Shown: positions 46,005 through 56,582 of the stretch, piece after piece | How the letters are laid out: each line of letters starts with the position of its first letter | Numbering within the stretch: position 1 is the stretch's first letter | Assembly (NCBI GenBank): GCA_030280995.1 | Contig: JASXTE010000005.1 | Span: forward strand, 20,850,501 to 20,914,500 | DNA length: 64,000 nt | Origin: Hemileia vastatrix | Taxonomy: Eukaryota; Basidiomycota; Pucciniomycetes; Pucciniales; Zaghouaniaceae | Direction: 5' to 3' | The notes under the pieces: generated by a model | Databases searched by the model: none | What the model was told of the DNA's origin: nothing | What the model saw: the letters and a program-made list of their open reading frames with translations, nothing else | Program-made: the position numbers and the translations under genes

Positions 46005-46529
46005 ATGAATAAAATCATCAATTTTATCTTATTGCTTTCCTGCTTACTTGGTTTTCTGTCTGCTCTGCCTGCTTCACTCGAGAATATTCATGAAGTTGGA
46101 GGAGCAGAATCTCGTAGTTCATTTGGGGTGGGTGCAGGGGTTGGAGTTGGTGTTGGAGGCGTGATTGGAGGCGGGATTGGAGGTGGGGTTGGGGGCGGGA
46201 TTGGAGGTGGGGTTGGAGGTGGAGTTGGAGGCGGGATTGGAGGTGGAGTTGGAGGCGGGATTGGAGGTGGGGTTGGAGGCGGGATTGGAGGTGGAGTTGG
46301 AGGCGGGATTGGCGGTGGGGTTGGGGGCGGGATTGGAGGTGGAGTTGGAGGCGGGATTGGAGGTGGAGTTGGAGGCGGAATTGGAGGTGGGGTTGGAGGC
46401 GGAATTGGAGGTGGGGTTGGAGGTGTGGTTGGAGGCGGGGTTGGAGGTGGGGTTGGAGGCGGGATTGGAGGTGTGGTCGGAGGCGGGGTTGGAGGCGGGA
46501 TTGGAGGCGGGATTGGATTTAGGATTTAA
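46005..46529 (+). CDS. Secreted Gly/Val/Ile-repeat protein
   Basis: 174 aa. Residues 1-20 are a clear signal peptide (basic start, LLLSCLLGFLSA, cleavage near A20 or A23), followed by a short acidic linker (LENIHEVGGAESRSS). From about residue 40 to the end the protein is a tandem repeat of the octapeptide GGIGGGVG, encoded by a 24-bp unit in GGAGG(C/T)GGGATTGG form. It ends in GIGFRI. It has no Cys in the mature part, and no homology is assignable from such low complexity. Secreted Gly-rich proteins in fungi are often wall or surface proteins, and in pathogens effector candidates; that role is inference. The repeat should vary in copy number between strains. Confidence 0.72.
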   Translation: MNKIINFILLLSCLLGFLSALPASLENIHEVGGAESRSSFGVGAGVGVGVGGVIGGGIGGGVGGGIGGGVGGGVGGGIGGGVGGGIGGGVGGGIGGGVGGGIGGGVGGGIGGGVGGGIGGGVGGGIGGGVGGGIGGGVGGVVGGGVGGGVGGGIGGVVGGGVGGGIGGGIGFRI

Positions 46530-47243
46530 ATGGCCTAAATAATATTGGGTGTGTAGATGGTTGAGTACCTATCCCATTTTTCTACAGCTAATGAATTTCG
46601 ATGCGTGAACCAGGGACACCTAAGTTTCTTGGAATTGTAAGTTGGAATAACCAAAATTACATGTATGGGCCATGAGGGAAAAAATTATTTTCGTCAAATT
46701 TTACTTAATTTTTTGTGGGGTTCTCGTATCCAAGTTTCTCAATCTATTTATATTCAGGCTTTATTTATGTGTATTATTTTTTTAATTGGAAACCTTTAAT
46801 TGTACTTAATACGCAGTTTTAAACTTAGAACAATGGTTGTGTTTATATCTGATTTTTATCATAATGAAAGCTTAATAGCCCTGATAACAAGTAAAATTAT
46901 TGGGGAATCTATTGTTCTGTAACCCCAGACCTGAGAGTCAGTGTCTGTCTTCTCTTATGCCGAAAGGTATAAGAGAAGAGTGGGTTACGGTTCAATATTA
47001 TATACATGCGGCCGATTTGTGACCTAACCTTGTTTGTCTCCATCACTACACCAGCAGAATTGACCAGCTTTGCATTACCCATTACAAGTTCTTTATATAC
47101 ACTACTCATAACTGTTATGGTTATGAATCCTTATAACACTAAGCACCAAGTAAGATATCCCTGATGGGGATGGATATTCATGAGCAAGTTGGGGATATTG
47201 TAGGGAGTGACATAAGGACAGAAAAATAAGTGTAAGAAAAATA
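46530..47243. other. Intergenic with a GAAA-loop hairpin and half a MITE
   Basis: No gene. A 13-bp stem with a GAAA loop lies at 46949-46978 (see finding). From about 47140 to 47241 there is one terminus of the GATATCCC...GGGGAT MITE family found complete at 52.5-53.2 kb, directly abutting the 5.28-kb transposon. Confidence 0.6.
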
Positions 47244-47368
47244 CAGCCATATTAGCAATTCTTGGTGCAGCAAGCCAACAAAAGGGCAAGTTAGGCACAA
47301 CATTTTTGACTGACAGAGACTGACATATCTGTCAGTGCTTGGCAACCAGTCTACAATTGATCCACACC

Positions 47369-50300
47369 ACCATGCTGCCACCAGGTCTCCCCTACCCAGG
47401 TTTCTCTCCTCCCATCCACCTCATCCACTCATCTATCCTTTTGATTGTATCAACCCCTTCCTTGCCATCCTCACCATCCTCACCCCTCTCTTCCACCACT
47501 ACTGGTGCCTGGTTTTCTTTCATTGGTAAGATAATATTTGTTTGTTTGTTTTTTCTTTTTTGTCGTATTTTTCCTATTTTCACTGATATTTTTTTTCTTT
47601 TTGATGTTGTCTCTGCCAGTGATAAAGCCAACCTCTCTGACTCTTGAACACAATACTGGATCATAAACTTTAGTATGTTTCATTTATTTCATTTTTTCCA
47701 TTGTTTTTCTTATTTTTTTGTTTTTATGTCTAGGTACAGATAAAACCAACCACTCTGACTTTCCAACAAAATCCTGGATCATAAAATTTAGTTTGTTTCA
47801 TTCATTTCATTTTTTTCCTTTATTTCATTTTTTTTGTTCTTTTTCTTATTTTTTGTTGTTTATGTCTAGATACAGAAATAATGGATTTACCCTTTGTGAA
47901 CCCCCCTCTCAACAATGATGAGGAAATCTTCAGCTATGACTTCTTCAATGTATCACCTTCTGAAGTATCAAGACCAAACAAATTTCCATCTCCTTCTGAA
48001 GTTTCAGGACAAATCAAAAATTCTGTATCACATGTTGTTAGAGTTTAAGTTTAATAATTAATATAAATTGTTAAAAAAAATGTGGCGACAATGGGCCAAT
48101 GAAATAATAAATGTAATATAATAAAATGATGTAATAATAAAATTAATGAGGGGACAAAGGCCCAATAAAAGATGATGATGATGAGCTGGAGGCAATGGTC
48201 TGACGGCAAGACTGAATTGGTGGTGTGGGAATAATGCCCAAGTTGAAGATGATCAGGGAACGACAGCTGGAGTTGAGGATGATGCCGGGACAAAAGGCTG
48301 GTCTAAATGTGGTGCCGGGATGACGCCGGGAACAATGGTTGGTCTTAACAATGGTGCCGGGACTACTGGCCAGTCTTAATGATGGTGCCGGGACAATGGC
48401 CGGTCTTGATGATGGTGCCGGGACTACTGGCCAGTCTTAAATGATGCGGGGAAACTATGGCCCGACTTAAATGATGATGCCGGGATGATGGCCAGACTTG
48501 GATGGTTTAGCGAAGCGGGCAAAGGCACAACGGATCTCAAGGCTGGTGATGGTTGGTGAGCAACAAAAGATATCGTTCAACAAATGAATCTTGCGATCTT
48601 TTATGCTCTCCAATCATCACTAGGTTTATGATAGAAGCAAACTAGGGCTAAAATATGTGATAGTGCTTTTCTAATAAATAGATATATATATGTGTGTAGA
48701 TATTATATTTTATGTATTTGTAGGTATGTTTATAAGAAAATGTGTTGTAATGAGTGTCATGAAATGTTATATACTGCATTAAGTGGCATAAACTAGTCAA
48801 TAGGAAGGGACAATAGATAGAAATAGATAAAGTAAATATAAGAGAGAAAACAAGTGACCGAAGGAGTCTAACATGACTCTTAAATTCTGACACATGTTAC
48901 ATCGGACCTTATCTCTCCTACCAGGTGAGCTAATTCCTTCTCAGGCCATATTACAATTTACATAGAGTTCACAATCTACACGCATAACAAGAATAAACCA
49001 ACTATCACCCAAAAACAATTGTCTAATGATGAAGATCAAACTATTGCTTTAGAAAAGATACATTCTGAGCCAGAAAAGCTCTCATTTGTCTGGGAGGCTT
49101 CAAACCATGATCTTGAGACATTTCGACAACATGTGATGCAAAAAATTAAGGATGAAGAAGAAAGTGTTTTGGCCACACATATACAGAAACAAGTTGATTG
49201 AGGAATTGTCTCATGGTGTGGAATTATCCCCCTACGTAGAGAGTTCTCTATTCAGAAGAAGAAAAAAATTGATAGTGTTGATATTTTAAAGGAATATCTC
49301 AATCTTGCTGTAATTTTTTTCAATAAGCAAAAAGTTTCTATCTTACTCAAACACAATGATCCCAGACCTGCAATAAAGGTAAGTAATTGTTCCTTTTTTT
49401 ATTTTATTATTTTTGCCTCTCCTCTAATTTTTTTTTGCTTTAATTTTTTAGAGGGGATCTCAAATAAAACAATTGAAGCAGTCTAATGTAGTAGATTCAT
49501 CATCAGAAGAAGAAGATAAAAACAATGATTTACATCAAACACTGGGCATGAAAAAAGATGCTCTACACTATGAAAGAGTCAAGGTGCTGCTTCAAATACA
49601 TAAAAAAACGTAAAGATCTCACACATGGAGAACTTGTCCACTGTTGCATCAACCCAGCCAATCCACAAGAATATTTCACCCTAACTTTTGAGAAGGCTAA
49701 CACTTGGGCTGATGCTATGGTAAGTTATCTCACATATCATTTTATTTTTTATACTTTTTTTAGTTGTTTACCTATTTATTTTTGCAGAATGCCAACCCTT
49801 GTGAAGTGACTTACTTGATCCCCCCCATTTCACCTGAATTTGCATACAAGAGCATTACTAAAAAACTGTGCTCTTCTGATCCTGGCCAAAGTGAACAATT
49901 TTCTTCTCCACTTGAAGTCCAAATCAAATCTCAAGCAGCTTCATCCTCACCTGAGTTACCTATATACTTTTCAGACAAAGACCCTAACTAAATGGAAGCT
50001 TTCTTCAAGGAATCAAGTGTGGATATTGAAAACTCAAAACTGCAAGATGGACTTGGGAAAATGGGACTTACACACTGGTCATATTTCCAAGATTCTATCC
50101 TGCATGAGTTGATTGAGGTGGGGATTCCTGATGCACTAGCAAGAGCATGTGTCTGAACCTCCAAACTGTATAGTGCTCATGTTTAGGAGCTTCAGAGGCT
50201 CAAGAAACGTGCAAAGGGTAAGTAACCTGAATCTGTGTTGTGGCTAGGTAGAGATGTAAAATATGATCATATGTTTTCATTCAACTGTATCCACACAATG

Positions 50301-50743
50301 ATCCTCACTTTTTACTTACTTTATTAACTGTCTGAGAAATGAATAAATATAAAATATTTAACATATTATTTTCAAATTTGGATGAGTGATGAGTCGTGAG
50401 TGTGTTGGAAAAATTGTAATTTTAAAGATCTAATATCATATTATATTTCATAAATGCTGTTTAGACTCCCAAGATCCCATGCCACTGTGTTCACACAATG
50501 TTTCTCTGGCCACTCTCCCCTTGAACATTACCTTTTCTGATTCAATGCCTCACCTTCTCCCAACTGTCATCTATGCACTTTTCCCTCAAAAGATATTCCA
50601 GAAAATGTCTTCCTCCTCTCCTGCCCCACTCACCAAGATCAATGGAGGGCTCTCCTGAAAGCTGCCTGTCAACATAATATCCCTTTTGCCACATCTTGTC
50701 TTATCTCTCTCTCTCCCATAACCTCGTTAGTAGCTGCTTAAAA
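47369..50743 (+). pseudogene. SAM-like partner gene of the 5.28-kb transposon, degenerate
   Basis: Exon pieces are recognisable on the + strand: a Pro/Ser-rich leader inside the TIR (47369-47525), a start-like MDLPFVNPPL at 47881, then after the inserted LTR LSFVWEASNHDLETFRQHVMQKI (49076-49145), ALHYERVKVLLQ and THGELVHCCINPANPQEYFTLTFEKANTWADAM (to 49719), an intron, NANPCEVTYLIPPISPEFAYKSITKKL (49789-49867), GLGKMGLTHWSYFQDSILHELIEVGIPDALARA (50055-50150) and WRALLKAACQHNIPFATSCL near the end. The MGLTHWSYF...L..VGI..A.A pattern resembles the SAM-like domain common in basidiomycete transposon-associated proteins. Stops at 49199, 49988 and about 50153, and frame changes, make this copy inactive. 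Confidence 0.6.
48036..48989. repeat. Probable solo LTR containing a GCCGGGAC minisatellite
   Basis: Bounded by TGTTA and TAACA, and interrupts the transposon's + strand gene. The middle (about 48280-48500) holds around seven units of about 30 bp built on GATGGTGCCGGGACNA and TGGCC(A/G)GTCTTAA. I could not confirm a target-site duplication, so the exact ends are provisional. Confidence 0.5.
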
Positions 50744-50929
50744 ATATTATATTCCATGTATAAAAAGTAAATTACAAATACAATCATTAATATTCTAAAA
50801 TACATTAGTTCACTCAATATAACCACTAGCTTTAAAAAGACCATGCATTAATTCTTTGGTGAAGAAAATCTCAATAAATAATCTTATAATATCTTCATCA
50901 CCTTTATCTCCAGATAAGTGTGCATAATG

Positions 50930-51891
50930 TCACAACTTATATCTCAAAACTTGGAATGCCTTTTCAATTGGGTTCAGATCTGGAGAATACACAGGTAGAT
51001 AAACTAGACAACATTTAAATTTTTCAACTATTTTTGAAATGCGGCCTGAATGATGGAAGGCTGCATTGTCCATCACCAGTACGCTATTGGGTCCAGGAAA
51101 AGGAGACATCATTGGAAGCTGTTAAAAAAACAAATAACAAACATAATTACCCCCACCAAATAAGGAACAAAATACATACCAGGATATTTTCCAGATAAAA
51201 TTCAAAATTCACTCCACAAAAAATTTCTGTTTGAATTATAGATGCAACTAGACCAGATTAAGATGCTGCAGGAATTATGTTGAGTCTAAATTTACTTGTA
51301 GGATTTGGCATCCTTTTTGTTTGGTCACCTAATTTTTCCCACCCATCATCATGGTCAACCTCTTCCATAGAAATTCCAGATTCATCTGGTATTGAAGATG
51401 AAACTAATGAGGATAAGATTGAGAAATATTTGTAATCAAATAATGCTTACCTGTGAATACAAGGAAAGAAGGGTCATATTCATCAATTAATGACATATAA
51501 ACAATTTTTTTGTTGTAATCCTGCTTTGGATGAAACTGTTGCAACACCTTTTTACTCATGTGAAGACAAAACTCAAGTTCCTTGTGAATAGTAGCTTGAG
51601 AGATATGTAAGTCACACATTTCCTGAAATTCTGTTTGTAATTCACACTGATATTTTTTAGGGTCAATTGCCAGAATCTTCTCCAAGAAGTCACATTGTTC
51701 ATCCAAAAGTTTGAATGGCTGCCCATGTTTGAGATAAGTGGAAGTGTCAGTCACCACAGCTGGAGCCAACAGCATAAAGAGTTTTGATGAATCAACAAGC
51801 CATTTTTCAAGTTGATCTCATCTAATGAGTCACCATCTAACAAAGCCATTACAGCTTTCACCTTAAATTTAGGATCATATTTAATATACAT
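50930..51891 (-). pseudogene. DD34E transposase of the 5.28-kb transposon
   Basis: Exons 51891-51451, 51385-51180 and 51118-50930 with GT-AG introns. N-terminal part: YDPKFKVKAVMALLDGDSLDEI, a helix-turn-helix of the kind used to bind TIRs. The first catalytic Asp falls in the DESGIS that opens exon 2, the second in VMDNAAFHHSG and the Glu in SPDLNPIEKAF 34 residues on (DDE_3 type). Two lesions are visible: one base too few in an A-run near 51805-51812, which changes frame, and an in-frame TAA at 51260-51258. Otherwise it is complete. A leader lies in the right TIR at about 52391-52240 and may be spliced on. Confidence 0.82.
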
Positions 51892-52528
51892 CCTAAAAAG
51901 TTTGAGAGAAAAAATATAATAAGCAAAAAAAATGCAAAAAAAATAGAAAAACAAATATACTTAATTAGAAATGAGTAGGAAATGAAAAAGATATGTCTGT
52001 CAACAAGAGTTTGGTAGTGGCTTCAGAAATAAAAGGAGAAGAAAAAATTAACATAAACAACAAAAAAATAAGAAAAATAATGGAAAAAATGAAATAAATG
52101 AAACATACTAAAGTTTATGATCCAGTATTGTGTTTGAGAGTCAGAGAGGTTGGATTTATCACTGGAAGAGACAACAAAAAACATAAAAAAAATATCAGTG
52201 AAAATAGGAAAAAAGAAACAAAAAAATATTATCTTACCAATGAAAGAAAACCAGGCGCCAGTAGTGGTGGAAGAGAGGTGTGAGAATGGCAAAGATAGCA
52301 AGGAAGGGGTTGATACAATCAAAAGGATAGATGAGTGGATGAGGTGGATGGGAGGAGGGAAACCTAGGTAGGGGAGACCTGGCGGCATCATGGTGGTGTG
52401 GATTGATTGTAGACTGGTTGCTGAAAACTGATAGATATGTCAGTCTCTGTCAGTCAAAAATGCTGTGCCTAACTTTCCCTTTTGTTGGCTTTCTGCACCA
52501 AGAGTTGCCAATATGGCTGTACATACAC

Positions 52529-53159
52529 TTCACACCAAGTGAGATATCCCTGATGGGGATATCTAATGCTAGTTAGGGATATTGTAGGGAGGGACATAAG
52601 GGTAGAAAAAATTTTCAGAAAAATATGTGGGAGAAAAAAAAGTGTAAGGAAAATATTTGCAAAATAAGTATGTGAGAAAATAAGTGTGAAAAAAATATCT
52701 TTCAACCATGGGAATTTTTTCTAAAATTTTTTTTCTCCAAAAAAATGATTTTTTATTTCATTTTTTTTTTTCTGTTTTTTACAGCCAAGTCTCAAAAGCT
52801 TGCAATATTTTTGACAAAAAAAATCAAAGTTGTTCTCACCAAAAAATAATTTGCCTATTCAAAAGTTTTGGGAATCAGGGAGGGGTATATCTTTTTGAAT
52901 AGGCAAATCATTTTTTTTTGGCAAAACTTTTATTTTTTAGTCAAAAATTCCACAAGCTTTTGTGACTTGGCTGTACAATTTTTTTTTGAAAAAAAATTTT
53001 TCATGGTTGCAAATGATTTTTTTTACACTTAGGTTTTTTGCACTTATTTTTCTTGCACATTCTTTTCTTACATTTATTTTTCTGACCTTATGTCTCTCCC
53101 TAAAATATCTCTAACTTTCTCTGGATATCCCCATAAGGGATATCATACTTGATGCGTAG
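52529..53159. mobile_element. MITE with GATATCCC...GGGGATAT ends
   Basis: Left end CACCAAGTGAGATATCCCTG, right end, inverted, CGCATCAAGTATGATATCCCTT; the inverted homology continues about 90 bp through GGGA(T/C)ATAAGG(G/T)(T/C)AGAAAAA-like sequence. The interior is A+T-rich and non-coding. It is split by another MITE. Partial or complete relatives lie at 47140-47241 and 53160-53596. Confidence 0.75.
52782..52973. mobile_element. 192-bp MITE nested inside the 52.5-53.2 kb MITE
   Basis: Ends CAGCCAAGTC(T/A)CAAAAGCTTG in inverted orientation, flanked by TA (52780-52781 and 52974-52975). The interior carries TTGCCTATTCAAAA and its inverse TTTTGAATAGGCAA, so nearly the whole element can fold on itself. 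A truncated relative is at 45596-45722. Confidence 0.88.
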
Positions 53160-53596
53160 CAATAAGTGTGAGAAAAATGTGTGAAAAAAAATGTGTGAGA
53201 AAAATAAGAAAAATATCTTGCAAATATGGGAAATTTTGATTTTAATTTTTTTTTCTTAAAATTATGATTTTATATATTTATATATATTTTTTCCTATTTT
53301 TTCACAATATTTTTTTTTTGGGAAAATAAATTCTCAATGTTGCAAATCATTTTTTTACACTTACTTTTCTCACCCTTAATTTACTTGCATTTACTTTTCT
53401 TACATTTATTTCTCTGACCTTATGCTCCTTCCTAAAATATCCCCATTGGGGATTTTTAAGGTGGAAATGAATACTGTCCAATATGGGGTTTGAACCCATG
53501 ACCACCTGATACATGCTGGCTGCTCTACCACTGAGCTAATCAGACCAATACAGGTGAGGTGCATCTACCACAGGGATATCTTACTTGGTGCGTAGT
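53160..53596. mobile_element. Third MITE of the GATATCCC family, interrupted by a tRNA-like insert
   Basis: The interior repeats that of 52529-53159 (AAGTGTGAGAAAAA..., GTTGCAAATCATTTTTTTACACTTA, TTACATTTATTTCTCTGACCTTATG). The right terminus begins AAATATCCCCATTGGGGAT near 53437, is interrupted for about 115 bp by the tRNA-like sequence, and resumes as AGGGATATCTTACTTGGTGCGTAG at 53574-53597. Confidence 0.7.
53475..53545 (-). tRNA. tRNA-like gene, probable pseudo-tRNA (anticodon unclear)
   Basis: On the minus strand a complete acceptor pairing (GTCTGAT with ATTGGAC, two G-U pairs), a D arm GCTC...GAGC with AGTGGTA loop, and a T arm ATGGG-TTCAAAC-CCCAT with the A box TAGCTCAGTGGTAGAGC and B box GGTTCAAAC are intact. 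The anticodon arm GCCAG-CATGTAT-CAGGT has an A-A mismatch and A instead of U33. Read literally the anticodon would be TGT (Thr), but this is unreliable. No CCA is encoded. It sits inside a MITE end. Confidence 0.65.
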
Positions 53597-53599
53597 GTA

Positions 53600-55763
53600 T
53601 GAGAATTTACACTTGCGGGTCAAATTAGCTTTGGTATGCATATTTTACAGAAAATAGCCACTAAAATTCCACACTCATCTATTTTCAGTCTCTTGGTAAA
53701 AGTTCAAATCAGTAATGTTTTCAGTAAATTGTGTATCTTTCCACAAAATATTGAACCATTAGTGTAACTCATTTTCTGTGCTGCCATTTATTCAGTAATT
53801 CATCTCACTTGCTCAACCTTGCAACACCTTACTACCACCAATTCATTAAAACTTCACTCTTACCAAACACTACATTACTTGTCATTCTCTTACTCAAAAC
53901 TAATTTTCTCACTTCTCATCATCACATCAGACTCAAAATTATCATTTTATTATATTATAATACTTTTTAAATAATGTCTACACCTCAAAGCTCCAACAAA
54001 ATTGAAAATGAGTCTGCCCAAAGTAGTCTTTCATTAAGCATGCATTACCAGTATAAAAATCTTTCTCTATAATTTTTTTTGGTTTCTATGTAGTTGAATT
54101 AGATGTTTGATTGAGGTAATAGGTAGTTAACAAATGTGTAAGAAGCAGATATTCTTCTTCCATGTCTAATAAATCATCAAGGAAATTTAATGGCATGGAA
54201 AATGCAACAGTTGAGTGAAGAAAACTTAGTATGGAGGAAGAAGGGATAGAAGAAATAAGTGCCATGGAAGGAGAAATGTTATTGAATAAACTGAGAAACA
54301 CAAGTGATGAATATTTTGTGTAACTTGCAAAAAGTGAATTTTTTCAAAAATGAGTGTAGAATGATATCATAAATTTGTGCAACTCAGAAGTAATATGCAT
54401 TTAAGTGGGAGTTACACAACCAAACATGTGTGGATGCTCTAAGGGCATCTACCACCATGTTGGTAACACCCCGCTCTATGCATAATTAACCAACTTTTGG
54501 AATAATATTCCGGCATTGTCACTGCCAACAAGAAAGTGTCATATTTAAATTTTGGGTGGTAATATCCAGAACACAAAACGAGACATAATGTCTCATAATA
54601 AAACTTGACATCTGGATTTTGCAATTGTCATGCACAGGCCATGAATAACACCACCTACACACCCTGATGTTTAAACTTAGTTCAATTCAAAACTTCAAAC
54701 ACCACAGCAAATGCACCATGCACCTGTGAAAACCATTAATGATGCAAACATCATTATGAACACCATCAGCTTATTCCACTTCCACCCATCAACAGCTCAT
54801 TTATCTTTTAACTCTGCCTCATCCAATCCTCACTAATTTTGTAATTTTTTTAATTAGTTTTCAGGGATCCTTATGAGATTCAACTTGAGGAAAAAGTTTT
54901 TTTTGGGTAAAGAGTTAAAGGCTTTAAGGATTTTATAAGAAGGTTGAGGGACAAAATTATATTTAAATTTGCTTATTGTATTAATCTGGTAAAGTCATAA
55001 AATGAAAATTAAAAGTAATCCTATTAGCTTAGTGAAAATAAATTAATTCAATGTATTAAGTTTTGCAAAAAATCAAAACTAAAAAAGATGAGTATAATGG
55101 CCCTTTAATGTCCCCATTGCTTATTAGGGGGTGTCAATTCTAGCAAATCCAAGCTAAACTTAAGAGGCAATTTCAAACCAAATCAGCGCTTAAATTTTGC
55201 AAAAAAGTCACTTATTTCAAAAATGGGTGTCAGTTATGACCTCAAATCAACACTTTTTTCCCAATTTTTTTTTACAAAACCACATTTTGGCTACATCATC
55301 CCTTCCTTGCCCACCCCATCTCTGTTTCATGTGGCACCCTGACCTCCATCCTCTCATCAATACTTGGCAAACACCCCTCACTGAGATTTTGAACATTTTC
55401 TTGTGAAATTTTAACCAAGCATGTTTTTCCCCTTGTTTTTTTTATATTTTCAACCTCTTAATCACTTTGCTTGTGATTTACCAATCTCATAGTGCCTCCC
55501 AGAAATTCTAACACTCAAAAGGTAACTCAAAAAATGCTTCATCACAAAAGAATCCTCATAAAGTAAGCCCCTCACCTGAAAAATCAAAGTCAGTACAGCT
55601 TAAAAAGGAAGATTATCTCATCATCATCAACTTCCTCAAAATAAAATCAAATTATGATGCTTTTTTTGAATGTGAAAAGTCCACTTGTATTGGACATCCA
55701 CCTTCATCAAAGGTCAATGGCTACTTATGAGGGGGTCTCAAAAATTACCAAACATGCCTAGTG
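53600..55763. other. Intergenic, no gene recognised
   Basis: A+T-rich. An ATG at 53974 opens a 30-codon frame (MSTPQSSNKIENESAQSS) that could be the start of a lost gene, with nothing following. Around 54443-54665 a palindromic block (GGGCATCTACCACCATGTTGGTAACACC and, near its right edge, ATGAATAACACCACCTAC) looks MITE-like, but I could not define the ends. Confidence 0.4.
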
Positions 55764-56550
55764 TGTTTCAATGGGTCCTAATGGTCTAGAAGTTTTTACA
55801 GCGGTTCAAACGGCAGTGAAGGTGGAAAACTCAAGGATTTCAAAGCAAGTACATAATTTTTATCTTTTGTGTTTAATTACTCAAATAAAAGGTATAGGGA
55901 TAAGATTATTATTACTTATAAGGTTTATATTTACACAAACACAAGTACTAAAACAGTAGTAGTAGTAATAAAATGGATTTTGATTTGTATATAATAAAAT
56001 TATAAGTTGTATGGAATGAATAGAAACAGCACAAAGTGGAAGGCCTTTTATAGGCAAAAAGGAGAGAGAGCACACGTAGTTAAGAAGCCTACATAAAAGG
56101 GTGTGAGAGAAAAGATCCTTCCAAAAGAAGAAATTACAAATTACAGAGAGTACTAAAAAGATGCGCCATTAAATAATATTTTAATATATATCAATTTATT
56201 TGATATATCTTGAAGATCACTTTTAAATGTCACACTTAGTACAAAACAATTTGAATTATAAATTTTTAGATTTTAATATAATTTGAATTTTTTTCCTTTT
56301 TAGTATTAGTATATATTTATCTCTTTTAACCTGTCATTAATCATGGTGTTAGGGAATAAAAAATATAAGGGACATTAATATTAATTTAAATATTTACTAA
56401 ACTTAATTATTGTAATTAGTTAATTTATTACAAGTAATTTTAAAGTAAATATAATATAATTAATAATAAAATAAGAAATAAAAAAGGCATGGCTTCATCC
56501 CAGTAAATAATTAATTATTTTACTGGGTAAGTCTAGCAGCCTGGCTGACA
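55764..56550 (-). repeat. Ty3 chromovirus copy 2, 3' LTR (diverged)
   Basis: Ends in GGCTGACA like copy 1 and shares GTCTAGAAG, GGCCTTTTATAGGCAAA, the CCTGTCA(A)TT...GGTGTTAG segment and the CAGTAAATAATT...ACTGGGTAAGTC block. It is about 790 bp but much diverged from the copy 1 LTR. The polypurine tract AGAGTGAGGGAG adjoins it. The 5' LTR is missing. Confidence 0.8.
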
Positions 56551-56582
56551 CTCCCTCACTCTAAAAAAACAATAAAAAAATG

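Larger units (their letters stand above)
47244..52519. mobile_element. 5.28-kb DNA transposon with about 480-bp TIRs and two convergent genes
   Basis: Ends CAGCCATATT(A/G)GCAA and inverted complement, with TA on each side (47242-47243 and 52520-52521). Inverted homology extends about 480 bp inward on both sides (to about 47731 and 52043). The left half drives a degenerate gene on the + strand, and the right half a DDE transposase on the minus strand; they converge near 50.75-50.93 kb. TIR, TA target and the DD34E transposase place it in the IS630-Tc1-mariner supergroup. Its TIR is unusually long and contains an open leader. A probable solo LTR (48036-48989) has inserted in the left half. Confidence 0.88.

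Noticed and set aside
46165..46542. A 125-codon frame overlapping the Gly-rich gene in another frame (Glu/Gly/Leu repeats)
   Set aside because: The 24-bp repeat has no stops in more than one frame. Only the frame starting at 46005 has a signal peptide and upstream TATA box.
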